A DNA stretch of 64,000 bases from Seminavis robusta (lineage: Eukaryota > Bacillariophyta > Bacillariophyceae > Naviculales > Naviculaceae). The notes below the pieces were generated by a model. That model did no database searches. It had not been told where the DNA came from and saw only the letters and a list, made by a program, of their open reading frames with translations. Every line of letters begins with the position of its first letter. Position 1 is the first letter of the stretch. Positions 32,496 through 42,364 of the stretch are shown here, piece after piece. The translations under genes and the position numbers were made by a program. The stretch lies in the NCBI GenBank assembly GCA_903772945.1, contig CAICTM010000176.1, positions 35,250 to 99,249 on the forward strand, in the 5' to 3' direction.

Positions 32496-35294
32496 ATGTC
32501 GGAACGGCGCGAAGGATCCAATGTGGTCTGGTTGGATGTGATGGAAGTTGGAGAAACCACTCCAAGAAGGAAGAGGCGACGAGTGGGAAAACTGCTGGGC
32601 TTGCAGGGATACAGTAGCACCACCACAGTACTGGATGATAGCAACAACATCACTCAACAAGTGCGAACCATCAACAAGAACTTCTTATACAATGCTGTGG
32701 CTTCCTTTCTGGCTGCAAAACATTTCAACGAACGGAGAGGTGACATTCTTCCACAATTGCCAGAATTAATCGGAGATTGTGATTTCTACTTCACCTATGA
32801 GTACCGAGATGGACAGTGGTCAGCCTTGGAGGCAGCGAAGCAGCTGCTGCAGTCCAGTCATATACTTCCGTCTCAAAGCAGTACTGCAGCTTCTGATGCT
32901 CAGGAGCAACCTACGCATTCCCAACGCCCTCCTAGTACGAGCCTACGGGATGGACATAGTACTGTTGCTGCGTCAACGTCTGTGGCTTCCACCAATTCCC
33001 CTGCTGGCTCTACGAGTAGCCCGCCCATTACAAGTACTCCCCACAGGACAGATCCTCCCAGGTCGAGTAGCACTATTGATTGGACACAGCCTTTTTCTCA
33101 TCGACCTGAAGATCGACAGAGACAACGGAGGGGGCAGCTGGAAGAGCCAGTGACAACCAGCAGCAACCTTACTGCTCACGAAAATGCAACGATCTTGCAA
33201 AGAAAAGTCACAGAAGCATTGGAACCCTTTGCTGTGTATGGGGCCTACTGGAGTCGAGTGACCAAGGTTTTGGCCATGGTCACACAAGGACTACAAATCC
33301 CTTACATCACAGGTGGATCAACCAGTGCCGAACTTAACTATTATCCCTTGTTTAGTCGGACGGTGCCTGACAATGATGCTGATGCCCATGCTGCCATGAA
33401 GGTGTATCATGAATTTTTCGGTGGCCAGGTGACTCATGTGGCATGCCTTTTTATTCAGGATAGCTGGGGCGTCAATTATCATGCATCACTCAGCAAATAT
33501 GCCAATCAGTTTGGAATAAACCTGATTGCCTTTGCCTATGAGGCTGATACTATTGAAAGGACTATCCTCAGTCTGAAACAGGCGGATTATCGATACGTGT
33601 ATGCTATTATGCACGACTGGAAACAGGTACTTCGGATTGCTCACAAACATGACATTATTGGCCATCCAGATTATGTTTGGATTGCTGCTGAAGAGAAGAA
33701 GTGGACTGGGGATGACTTTGAGTTGTCAAGGCAAGAGGATCAAGATTTGGCCATGGCACTGCATGGTATCGGAACCATCAATCTGTATTTTGATCCTGTT
33801 CACCGGTTTGAACGTGCCATGGAAGAAATGGCATGGTCAGAATCACTGCAACAAGAGTTCATTGACATTCAAAGAGGCCATGACGACACAGTATTCTTTG
33901 ACAACTACACATTTCCTCATTACGATCCGACTGGTTTCGACAATGTCATTTTCGATGCAGTGATTGCCATGGGTCTAGCAGCCTGCAGTAAAGAGCTGCC
34001 TTCACCTCTTTTTACTGGCCCCGAGTTGCAACAATCCATACTCCAAACACAGTTTGAGGGTGTATCAGGTCATGTCCAATTTGACCCAAAAACAGGAACT
34101 CGTTTGGTGGATGGTGTCAAGTACAGTTTGGAGTATATCCTCCTCAGCGATGCTCGGTCCGACAAGGATTACTACCGATTCCAGTCCAATATGGTGGTTG
34201 TCATTGGAGGAGAGGAAGAGATTGCCAACCATCACCCATTTGTCTTTTTTGACAATACAACGAATGCTCCACCAGCATTGCCACCCTTGGTTCATGAAGA
34301 CCTCAATCTCATCCCCATGAGGGCACAGTTGTTTGGCTACCTGTTGGCTAGCATTGTAATCCTTGGGTCCATTGTGTGCGCCTACTGGACTCATTCCAAA
34401 AAAGACATTTTTGTCCTGAGGGCAGCACAACCCTTTTTCTTGATCCAAGTGTGCCTTGGTACTCTGATCATGGCAATGTCAGTGTATCCCTGGAGTCTAC
34501 CCGGTGCCAGTGAAGCCGGGGCATCAACAATCAGTAGCTCGAATGGTCATGGTGGGCAGGATGCTGACAGTACTTGGGGCTTGGACATGGCTTGTATGTC
34601 AGTCTTGTGGCTTGGTTTTCTGGGTTTTGCGATTATCTTTTCTGCTTTGACTTCCAAAATTTGGCGGATCAATCAAGTCATGACCTTTGGGCTGAGATTT
34701 CGTCATGCGACAGTACGGGTGGGAAATGTTATGCTTCCTCTCTATTTGAGCTTTGCAGTCAACATCACAATGCTCCTTTGCATTAACTTTGTGTCTCCAT
34801 TGCAGTATGAGCGAATCCCCAATGAGGAAAATGTAGATGAGTTTGGACGTTCTCTTGAGTCATATGGGACATGTCGTCCCACCAACCTCAAGTTCCATTA
34901 CTTGCTGGGCACTCTATTCATCACAAACTTCTTTGGCGTTGTGACAGTGACTCGTGAGGCATACAATTCCCAAAGCACTGTACCATCTGAGTTGAATGAT
35001 GCCGATAGCCTTTCCTGGGCCATGCTGAGTATCTTGGAAACACTCATGCTTGGAGGGCCAATTCTTTTGGTGGTGGGCGACAATCCCACTGCCTTTTTCT
35101 TGGTGGGGTCCTCCTTGGTATGTGTCTGCTGCTTGACCATTCTGTTGCTACTGTTTGTCCCCAAGTACAGGGACCGACATGAAACGCATGACATGCAATC
35201 TGTGGTCAATGCCATTAATTCCATGCGGCATTCGAATTTGGCCCGATCCGGCAGTGGTATACCAATATCAAGACCAACGCCATCAGTTCCGTGA
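32496..35294 (+). CDS. Class C (GABA-B-like) GPCR, paralogue 2
   Basis: An uninterrupted frame of 932 codons from the ATG at 32496 (a TTG lies upstream in frame). It is co-linear with the receptor at 22151-25060: the same N-terminus (EGSNVVWLDV, RKRRRVGKLLGLQGYSS), the same binding-domain blocks and the same seven-helix region with FSALTSKIWRINQVM. The low-complexity insert is different in content (STSVASTNSPAGSTSS). The third to fifth helices and loops differ more (GLRFRHATVRVGNVMLPLYL against GLSLHRGAVSVNDVMLPLYF). The cytoplasmic tail is shorter, ending RPTPSVP. No signal peptide is visible. It was probably formed by duplication of the neighbour or the reverse. Confidence 0.85.
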   Translation: MSERREGSNVVWLDVMEVGETTPRRKRRRVGKLLGLQGYSSTTTVLDDSNNITQQVRTINKNFLYNAVASFLAAKHFNERRGDILPQLPELIGDCDFYFTYEYRDGQWSALEAAKQLLQSSHILPSQSSTAASDAQEQPTHSQRPPSTSLRDGHSTVAASTSVASTNSPAGSTSSPPITSTPHRTDPPRSSSTIDWTQPFSHRPEDRQRQRRGQLEEPVTTSSNLTAHENATILQRKVTEALEPFAVYGAYWSRVTKVLAMVTQGLQIPYITGGSTSAELNYYPLFSRTVPDNDADAHAAMKVYHEFFGGQVTHVACLFIQDSWGVNYHASLSKYANQFGINLIAFAYEADTIERTILSLKQADYRYVYAIMHDWKQVLRIAHKHDIIGHPDYVWIAAEEKKWTGDDFELSRQEDQDLAMALHGIGTINLYFDPVHRFERAMEEMAWSESLQQEFIDIQRGHDDTVFFDNYTFPHYDPTGFDNVIFDAVIAMGLAACSKELPSPLFTGPELQQSILQTQFEGVSGHVQFDPKTGTRLVDGVKYSLEYILLSDARSDKDYYRFQSNMVVVIGGEEEIANHHPFVFFDNTTNAPPALPPLVHEDLNLIPMRAQLFGYLLASIVILGSIVCAYWTHSKKDIFVLRAAQPFFLIQVCLGTLIMAMSVYPWSLPGASEAGASTISSSNGHGGQDADSTWGLDMACMSVLWLGFLGFAIIFSALTSKIWRINQVMTFGLRFRHATVRVGNVMLPLYLSFAVNITMLLCINFVSPLQYERIPNEENVDEFGRSLESYGTCRPTNLKFHYLLGTLFITNFFGVVTVTREAYNSQSTVPSELNDADSLSWAMLSILETLMLGGPILLVVGDNPTAFFLVGSSLVCVCCLTILLLLFVPKYRDRHETHDMQSVVNAINSMRHSNLARSGSGIPISRPTPSVP

Positions 35295-35875
35295 ACGGTT
35301 TCCCAAGCACACATTAATTGTGTTGGTGGTCCTCAGTGTTGCTGGAGAATTGGCGATAGCCATATTTAGGCAACCCAATGCATGGCAACTGCGCCTTTGA
35401 CGCTTACGCGGCTGCATGGGCCTCAATAGCCCGCTGGAAGTGGTGATGTGAAGGTATCGATAGTACAAACCTCTCGCCAAGCTGTGTTGCTTGTGGGGCA
35501 AATATATGTATAGATATAGATAGTTATCCAATAGAGTGTCGTCGCCGTTGATGCTTTTCTAGATGCTGTGTTCTTTTCCATACACGTGCATCAAGGTCGG
35601 TTCTAAGGCTTCATGAGCCATCTACATGTTTGAGCGGAGGACACCATCTCCGCTAGCTAGCTAGGCTCCCGCTGATGGACCCACAGCGATCACGACGCAA
35701 AGGGGATCCTTCCTACCATCTGACTTCCTATATCTTTCTAGCTTCGTTTGCAGTGGAAACAGCTAGCTGTCTGCATCCAGGTTTCTCCCAGTTTCGATCA
35801 AGCAGACTACAGGTCGCTAGCTAGCTGGTCCGGAGCTAGCTATTAGTTATTGGGTGCCGTGGAGGCTGGTAGCTA
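35295..35875. other. Intergenic between GPCR 2 and the membrane protein gene
   Basis: No gene is seen. CTAGCTAG-type palindromes are dense near 35650-35665 and 35815-35845. Confidence 0.5.
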
Positions 35876-36697
35876 CTACTGAAAGCCAATGAGCTCCACT
35901 AACGGCGCCATTTCATTACCTTCTTCGTCATCTTCGTCACTCTCCTTCCTGCTGATATCAATGGCTACTTGGTCTGTTTCCGGTATGGAATAAGCAGTAG
36001 CCAGTGGAGCTATTTGCAACGTTCCATTCTGTTGATTGTCATAATACACAGCAGGATGTTCGTAGGACGATGACGGAGTTGTGATGATAAATTGGAGTCC
36101 GCCAACACTTGGTTTTTCCGCCCCTTCTGGCTGCCACTGATAGGCAGCGACGTGAATCCCAAACTCCTCAAAGTACGGCTTTCGTTCTTCTGCCAAGGAC
36201 TGCCATGCCAGAGGTAGTTCTTCCATCATGTCGTCATTTTCGAGCATCTTGTTGTGCGAGTAAATGGGAAACACACAGTAAAGGACCAGAGCTCCCACGG
36301 CGGCCCATTTGAGCAACAGCATCTGGTGTGTGGTGGTAGCAGAAGCAAAGACCAGCACCAACAAGACAATGGGAAAGGCCACTTGCAAGACGTTCACAGC
36401 CAATCGTGCCGTTTCCCAACCGCTGCTCGATTTATCCAAACGACCAGCCAATTCCTGAATCCGCGCCACTTGATCAAACGTATCCGTCCACAGTCGATCG
36501 GGGACTCCCACGTTGGCCAATAGCTTGGGAACCGGTGATCTAGCATGCCCCCATCGACCCGCGGCCTTCATGAGTGTCACCGAACACGTAGTATCATGGT
36601 TGTCTCTCTTGTGGTGGTTGTTATTGGAAGTAACAGCCGTCATTGTCATGCAGTGGTGGAGAAGAAATAATGCTCTGGTGGATTTTCTTCGAGGCAT
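35876..36697 (-). CDS. Unrecognised two-helix membrane protein
   Basis: An ATG-started single-exon ORF of 273 aa. Two adjacent hydrophobic segments lie at about 98-120 (LAVNVLQVAFPIVLLVLVFA) and 126-147 (MLLLKWAAVGALVLYCVFPI), with a short loop, so both ends probably face the same side. Before them is an amphipathic segment, VARIQELAGRLDKSSSGWET. After them is a soluble domain (~150-250) with LPLAWQSLAEERKPYFEEFG and GLQFIITTPSSS. The C-terminus is acidic (ESDEDDEEGNE). I do not recognise the family. The second half reads like a folded domain, so the gene is likely real. Confidence 0.6.
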   Translation of the reverse strand: MPRRKSTRALFLLHHCMTMTAVTSNNNHHKRDNHDTTCSVTLMKAAGRWGHARSPVPKLLANVGVPDRLWTDTFDQVARIQELAGRLDKSSSGWETARLAVNVLQVAFPIVLLVLVFASATTTHQMLLLKWAAVGALVLYCVFPIYSHNKMLENDDMMEELPLAWQSLAEERKPYFEEFGIHVAAYQWQPEGAEKPSVGGLQFIITTPSSSYEHPAVYYDNQQNGTLQIAPLATAYSIPETDQVAIDISRKESDEDDEEGNEMAPLVELIGFQ

Positions 36698-37435
36698 TGG
36701 CGCATGGGTGGAAGTGGTCAGTCAGTCGTGGCTGGAGACGGAAACTCCGACAGCTGGACGCCTGCCGTAAAAATTGCTGGACCTCCAAAACGCAGGAAGT
36801 GTAGCCAAATTGGTCCAGTTTCCTTCAGTAGTCTAAGCTTCCGCTTCGAATAAACCAAAAACCAAAAGGAAAAAGCTCGTGTCTCAATCCAAGAAAGAGC
36901 AAATTCTATAAGGAAACACGGCTACCGTCAACTACCGACCGCATGGCCTCAGTTTCACTTGCTTGCATTTTCTGAATCTTTGCTTGCAAAGACCAGCATG
37001 TGGCGAAGAGTAAAAAGAATCTTGGTTGTGATAAGTCTTGTGATTCAAGCATTACGGTATCGTACCCGGTAGCAATTGGCTGGTCTGTCTGTGGAGGTGC
37101 TGCTTTTCTCTCTGGAGGTTCGCGCCTACTGGTACGATAAATAGGTGCCAAAATGGTGCTCGGGGAGAGGTCCCTTCAATCCCTGGGAATCAATAAGCCA
37201 TTGGAGCTGACATTCACAAACTTCGTTCACACTTGTAAACTGAGACCAAACCGCAAGATATTTATTTATTTATTGAGTAGATAGGGACTGACTGCACCAG
37301 TCGCAGACATGCTTCCTCAGGGCTCAAGCGATGTGATGCAGGGCACCGGTACCTCGTTGATACATTCTATCCAGAGAAAACGATCTTGATAAATCAAATC
37401 AAATCATATTATCTCCCCAGCACCAAATCATCACC
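36698..37435. other. Intergenic, nothing recognised
   Basis: No supported gene. A TATTTATTTATTTATTGAG run lies near 37259. Confidence 0.45.
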
Positions 37436-37648
37436 ATGATCATTCCAACTACTAACAGCCGAACCCGGATTGCTATTGGCAGTGTTCTGATCGCCGTTCT
37501 TGCCATCTCCGTCTTGGCATACGTTGTCCGCAGGAGAAGAGTGAGAGGCCGACGACAAGTCCTCAGCATTTCTAGTGTATATCCTGAGGAAGAAGAAGAC
37601 ATAGAAGTGACAGCAAAACAAGAGAATGCAAGTATAGCCAAGGTCTAG
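37436..37648 (+). CDS. Possible small single-pass membrane protein
   Basis: A 70-codon ORF whose ATG sits in good context (tcaccATGat). After a short polar start (MIIPTTNSRTR) comes one hydrophobic segment (IAIGSVLIAVLAISVLAYVV), then a strongly basic stop-transfer (RRRRVRGRR), then an acidic tail (YPEEEEDIEVTAKQEN). The ordered polarity, hydrophobic, then positive, then acidic, argues for a real micro-membrane protein with its C-terminus in the cytosol. No family is recognised. Confidence 0.45.
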   Translation: MIIPTTNSRTRIAIGSVLIAVLAISVLAYVVRRRRVRGRRQVLSISSVYPEEEEDIEVTAKQENASIAKV

Positions 37649-38162
37649 ACCAAGTTCTTGGCTGTTTTGGCTGCAAACGCAAACAACCCGCTAGTCGTCC
37701 GGTGAGAGATGAACGAGTGAGTAGTAATAAACCAATAGAATTCAGCGTCGTGTGAAAACTTGTTTGTGTTAGTCAGGTATGTAGCTAGCTAGCATTTATC
37801 TACGGGTGTCGAACATGGCCCACCGGTACTTACAAGCTCGGCCAACTTGATCAGCCATTGGACTTCCGTCATTGCAGAGAGCAGGTACACTTAAGCTGCC
37901 CAGGGGCTAGCTGGACTATAGAGTTCAATTCGATGCATCTCCTCGCATGACTCTTGTGTTGTAGACGCGCGAGAAAATTGATATCAGGTTTGCCGTGAAA
38001 AATTTGGCTACGGAAGCTTCTCTGGATCTTTTACTCTTGTGAAGCAGCTCTATCGCCACCGATTCGATTCAATAAGCCCAAGTTTTGGAATTCCGTATGG
38101 ACATTATCCAGCAAGTTCTATCCTCTTTGTAACTGTGCAGAGCAACAGATTCTTTTGAAAAA
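37649..38162. other. Intergenic, nothing recognised
   Basis: No gene is seen; a GTAGCTAGCTAGC palindromic run lies near 37782. Confidence 0.45.
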
Positions 38163-38600
38163 ATGAAATCGATCCACATGATGGTTGCCACTATCATTGC
38201 CCTCTGCACCGTGGGCGATTCCCACGCAGAAGCTGGTTTCCGGGGCACCTTGGAGTTTGAACAGCGTATGCTGCAAAGCGATGAAGGACGCTGGTGTTCC
38301 AAAAATGTGGTTTGCCGCGCCGAGGGGTTGGATGGAGCATGCTGCCCTACGGTCGATGGAGTATATCTGGACTGCTGCGAACGCAGATGCTACGAAAACT
38401 TGCGATGTGACGGACTTCAAGGCGACTGCTGTCCTACCAAAGAGGGTGATTATCTCGATTGCTGCCGTCTCAATCCGGAACAAAGAACATGGAACCAGAA
38501 CTTGGCCAGCTGCCAGAGGGCACCCAAATGTGCGGCAATGGGCCACCAAGGCAATTGCTGTCCCACAAAGCAAGGCAGGCACTTAGACTGCTGTAGTTGA
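38163..38600 (+). CDS. Secreted cysteine-rich protein with three CCPT repeats
   Basis: A 145-aa ORF with a clear signal peptide (MMVATIIALCTVGDSHA, cleavage near 22). The mature part carries three copies of a repeat, C-x(4-5)-C-x(3-4)-G-L/H-x-G-x-CCPT-x-x-G-x-x-LDCC: one at about 45-73 (CRAEGLDGACCPTVDGVYLD), one at 75-101 (CDGLQGDCCPTKEGDYLDCC) and one at 117-145 (CAAMGHQGNCCPTKQGRHLD). The even cysteine spacing implies disulfide-bonded units. The same unit occurs in secreted diatom proteins, sometimes attached to polysaccharide-active domains. That association is from memory, and a cell-wall or mucilage role is inference. Confidence 0.72.
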   Translation: MKSIHMMVATIIALCTVGDSHAEAGFRGTLEFEQRMLQSDEGRWCSKNVVCRAEGLDGACCPTVDGVYLDCCERRCYENLRCDGLQGDCCPTKEGDYLDCCRLNPEQRTWNQNLASCQRAPKCAAMGHQGNCCPTKQGRHLDCCS

Positions 38601-39234
38601 GTACTGGTATCGACCGAGGGCTCAGCGGGTGGGTCTGAAGATGATTGTTCCAACCAGCACCAGGTTTTGGTTTCCTTTGGAAAGGAGAGTTTCCGTCGAA
38701 CCGACAATGCGCTCCCGATATTGTACGAGTTTGTATTAGCCTGACTAATAATTCTTTCTAGCTCTAACGGTATTGTGCACTGTTTCATCGTACCTGGTAG
38801 AGGATATCAATATTCCGTCTTGTGGAAGAACCACTCCAGATGTCTTCCTATTCCAGGTGCAATATCGGCGTGATAAGGGACGGTACCGGTACGTTGCCAA
38901 TTGCCAATATTATCTGCGTCTGTAACCCGCCTGTGCCATGATACTCACTATTTTCAAGCGGCACAACATTAATCGGGCCGCTGTGAGCTGGCACAGTAGA
39001 AGCCCCCCCCCCCGCTCGTTTCAAGACAGCTACTGCTGTGCAGATGACCTCAGTGCCATTTAAAGACGCAAGTACCAGGTAGAAAGTGTACCAAGTCGAA
39101 ACTTTCGCTCTCCCCTCAACCAGCGGACGTTGCTTCCAACTGGGGCCTTCAGGCTCGCCTCTCGGACAGATCAAATTCAAGCTCCAAGCCATCCATTTTG
39201 TTTCATATGCTACCACCTCCAAACATTCTCCACC
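38601..39234. other. Intergenic, nothing recognised
   Basis: It contains a C run (about 39003-39014) and a GGTACCGGTACG palindromic block near 38882. No gene is supported. Confidence 0.45.
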
Positions 39235-41958
39235 ATGATGCCATTCAACTCATCCTTCTGGGATACCCTTGCAACCAGAGGAAGGCAAGCAGACGTTGGT
39301 CACGACACCCGGGAGGAAAGGATTGCAGCCTTCAATAGAGAGGTTGACGAGATGGAACAGGAGCCGCAACGACGAGCTCGTATGATATCGACGACATTCA
39401 ATTTCCAAGGCAAAGCCATATCCAGGGCTCTAGCTGGCACGGTACAGCACACTCAGCTCACTCCCATTGCAATTGCTCAGCTTGAGACGGGTGTGACTCA
39501 CCGGAAGCGAGTGCTCTATGCTCGAATAGTAACCAAGGCTATGCGCATGAATTCTGTAATGGTTTTGGTCGAAGACCAAGCAAAGCCTGGTAGTGAGTTG
39601 GCAGCACTTGCGGTGTACGGGCTGTCGGATCCAGCTGTTATGGAGGAGAATCGCTGCTTGGCCATAATGGAGCCGCACTACAAAATCCGACAGGACGGAT
39701 CTCCCGGCATCCGTGTGGATAACTCAGAAGAACTAGTCTGGGATGCAGTGTACGGCCCGGAGGAAACCCGAGGTACGGATGGAGTCAAGAAAAGTGATTC
39801 TGAAGGAGAGGGTGGCAACGAGATAGTGAATCTTGTGGACCGTTTACAGGAGCTCTTCACCGACGATCCAGAACTAGGTGTAGCAAAGGCGTTCCAAAAG
39901 GTAACCTCAGAGGGACACAATGCCACCAAGAAGCAGATCAGAGCTCTAAAGAAGACCATTCTCGAAAACTTGACTCGAGGAGGCACTGACCAAGACGATG
40001 ATCATAACAACCCTGAGCCTCTTCCTCCCGTGCTATCCGAGCGACGTCCGGAAACCCATCGTGTCTTCACTTCCGCACGAGTTCTACACCTCCGCGCCGC
40101 CGGAAAGAAAGCGTTCGAGAAGAACGACTACGAAGCCGCAGTTCAACACTTCTCGGATGCTGTGAACCAAGCCAAGAATGAGGAGCCAACACGGCAAGAC
40201 GATTGTCCTACCGAGAACAGTGATTCCGTCTCGCTTTGGCAACTGATTGGAAATCGTAGCTCAGCATACTTCAAGCTCGGGATGCTAGATGAAGCGTTGA
40301 AGGATGCTCTTGTCTCCCACCGCTGTGCACCTCGAGAAGCCGTGAAACCAATTATGAGATGTGCCGAGACAATGGTGGCCCTGGGCATGGATGAAGATGC
40401 GAAGCTATTGCTCAGCGACTCCAGGGCAGTTTTTCCGGATCACCAAAGGGAATTCGACATCAAAATGAGCCAGCTCGAGCCAAAACAAGTCTTAGAAGTT
40501 GGTTCAAACAAACCTTATCAAACAATCTTTGATGCCCTCCGAGACGCTAAGGAAAATGCCGTGGTTGTCATGGATCCGGGGGTATACAAAGAACGACCTC
40601 TTGTTATCGACAAACCAATCACTCTGCGAAGCTCAAAATCCGTATCTGTTGCTGACACCCTCTCTGAAGAATCGTCCTCTGACTCCAGTGTACGCCCTGA
40701 AATTCGGGTGGAAGGGGACTTCTCTTCCATCATTTGCAACGCGAAATCCAGCAATGTACCTATTCGCCTCGTCGGCTTGAAGATCGTGTGCCAGGATGTG
40801 CCAAGGAACAGTTACCACGCCCTTGATGTTCGAACTGGGCTTGTTGTAGTTCGAAATACCATTCTCACAAGCTCGAGCGGTCCAGTTGTTGTTGTCCAGG
40901 ACAATCCGCTTCAGCCAATGTCTATGTTTGTCCTCCCTACCACAAGCCCCAAGCCTTCACGGCTCATTATGCACTCATGTAAGGTGGCTGACGGTGCCCA
41001 AGGAGGAATATTGGTGTGTGGAAAGACCAACCTAACTTTGCGCCACGTGCATGTCGTTGGCAATGCAGCATGTGGGTTGGAACTTCGCGAAGGGGCATCA
41101 GCTCAAGTGGAGAACTGCAACTTCTACAGCAACGGGCGGCAAGGCATCATGGTCTGGATGTCGGCTGGTTCCCTCAATGCCAAGCACTGTTGGATACATT
41201 CTAATACACAGGAGAGCGGTGCCTTAGTTAGCCAGGGAGAAGCTTGCTTTGAATCATGCGAGTTCTACGGCAACGGTGCAGCCGGGGTCGTGGCGCAAAA
41301 AGCAGGGGCTTTGTACCTGTCCAAATGCGCAGTGCATGACAACTGTGAGGGAGTGCTGATCCAAGACACTGGTACCGCTTCGGTGAGGCAGTGCGAAGTT
41401 TACCAGAACCGAGCCAATGGCATCTTCGTCGGCTACGATCATCTAGGGTTCGCATCTATTGTTGAAAACAATGTGTACGGAAACGTTTCGATGGGAATCT
41501 TGATTGGCAACAAAGGAAAGAACGTCCATACATCCAACAACACAGAACGAGACAATAAAGGTCACCTTCCACAGACACCTGACTTCATGCGCCAGCGCTT
41601 CAATCCTTCAAAGAGACATCAAAAGCGTGTCCAAAAGAACAGAAGCACCATTGAGCGAGCGATGAAAGAGCGCAAGCCAACCGGTGGCATCATGGATGTG
41701 TTGCTCCACGACAAAGTAAGAGAGGCTTCCGTTTTAAAAATCACAGACTCTATGACCAACAACTGCCAGTACTGTGGTAAAAAACCACCTGAGGGGGTAG
41801 AGAAGAGCCGCTTTCCTCGTTGCGCCCGGTGCAAAGATGCCACCTACTGCTCCGCCCAATGCCAACGAAATGACTGGCCTCGCCACAAAGTTGGCTGTCG
41901 AAACAAAGATGTCAAGTACCCCATGTTCATTGATGGAGATAGGTCTGTGAACGACTGA
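39235..41958 (+). CDS. TPR, right-handed beta-helix and MYND-finger protein
   Basis: A single-exon CDS of 907 aa from the ATG at 39235 in the context caccATGATG; an upstream in-frame start at 39130 is only TTG. Residues 1-250 are an unrecognised domain. A TPR array lies at about 285-410 (LRAAGKKAFEKNDYEAAVQH, GNRSSAYFKLGMLDEALKDA). A right-handed beta-helix of the pectate-lyase/CASH type lies at about 445-790, with rungs such as GILVCGKTNLTLRHVHVVGN, CGLELREGASAQVENCNFYS and GVLIQDTGTASVRQCEVYQN. A MYND zinc finger lies near 844-888 (CQYCGKK...CARCKDATYCSAQCQRNDW...HKVGC). MYND and TPR domains both bind proteins, and intracellular beta-helices often bind modified proteins, so a scaffold role is inferred. 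There is no signal peptide. Confidence 0.8.
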   Translation: MMPFNSSFWDTLATRGRQADVGHDTREERIAAFNREVDEMEQEPQRRARMISTTFNFQGKAISRALAGTVQHTQLTPIAIAQLETGVTHRKRVLYARIVTKAMRMNSVMVLVEDQAKPGSELAALAVYGLSDPAVMEENRCLAIMEPHYKIRQDGSPGIRVDNSEELVWDAVYGPEETRGTDGVKKSDSEGEGGNEIVNLVDRLQELFTDDPELGVAKAFQKVTSEGHNATKKQIRALKKTILENLTRGGTDQDDDHNNPEPLPPVLSERRPETHRVFTSARVLHLRAAGKKAFEKNDYEAAVQHFSDAVNQAKNEEPTRQDDCPTENSDSVSLWQLIGNRSSAYFKLGMLDEALKDALVSHRCAPREAVKPIMRCAETMVALGMDEDAKLLLSDSRAVFPDHQREFDIKMSQLEPKQVLEVGSNKPYQTIFDALRDAKENAVVVMDPGVYKERPLVIDKPITLRSSKSVSVADTLSEESSSDSSVRPEIRVEGDFSSIICNAKSSNVPIRLVGLKIVCQDVPRNSYHALDVRTGLVVVRNTILTSSSGPVVVVQDNPLQPMSMFVLPTTSPKPSRLIMHSCKVADGAQGGILVCGKTNLTLRHVHVVGNAACGLELREGASAQVENCNFYSNGRQGIMVWMSAGSLNAKHCWIHSNTQESGALVSQGEACFESCEFYGNGAAGVVAQKAGALYLSKCAVHDNCEGVLIQDTGTASVRQCEVYQNRANGIFVGYDHLGFASIVENNVYGNVSMGILIGNKGKNVHTSNNTERDNKGHLPQTPDFMRQRFNPSKRHQKRVQKNRSTIERAMKERKPTGGIMDVLLHDKVREASVLKITDSMTNNCQYCGKKPPEGVEKSRFPRCARCKDATYCSAQCQRNDWPRHKVGCRNKDVKYPMFIDGDRSVND

Positions 41959-42364
41959 CTATCTATGCTAGCTATCCCGATGATGGCTCCGGGTATGCTT
42001 ACCACGCTGCCGGGTATACTTCCACGCTGTGCATCATCGTGGACAACACAACCACCACAATACAGATAATCGGAACATGCTTCCGGATACTCGGAACGCT
42101 AGTCTAGCTAGCTGGATTAATCAACTTCAACAGGCCTTGTTCTTGAGATTTTACGTTTTCTGAAAACACTTTTAGCTTTTTGCTCCTTTGGAGGATATTA
42201 CCCCTATCATACATATGATATAGGGGGTTTTAGAGTAGGGAAATTATCTACGGAAGCCAGCCGGGCCAGGATCATACTAGCTAGCTAGGTGCAGCAACAG
42301 CAGCACCACCAGCGCATCAGCAGCAACAGGCCTCCCTCCGCTATCTGATTGTTGTTTTGATGGG
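41959..42364. other. Intergenic
   Basis: An imperfect palindrome CCCCTATCATACATATGATATAGGGG lies near 42201-42226, followed by CTAGCTAGCTAG near 42280. No gene is seen. Confidence 0.4.

Noticed and set aside
42201-42226. Palindrome CCCCTATCATACATATGATATAGGGG as a terminator or small element
   Set aside because: It is an isolated imperfect hairpin without duplicated flanks; no function can be supported.
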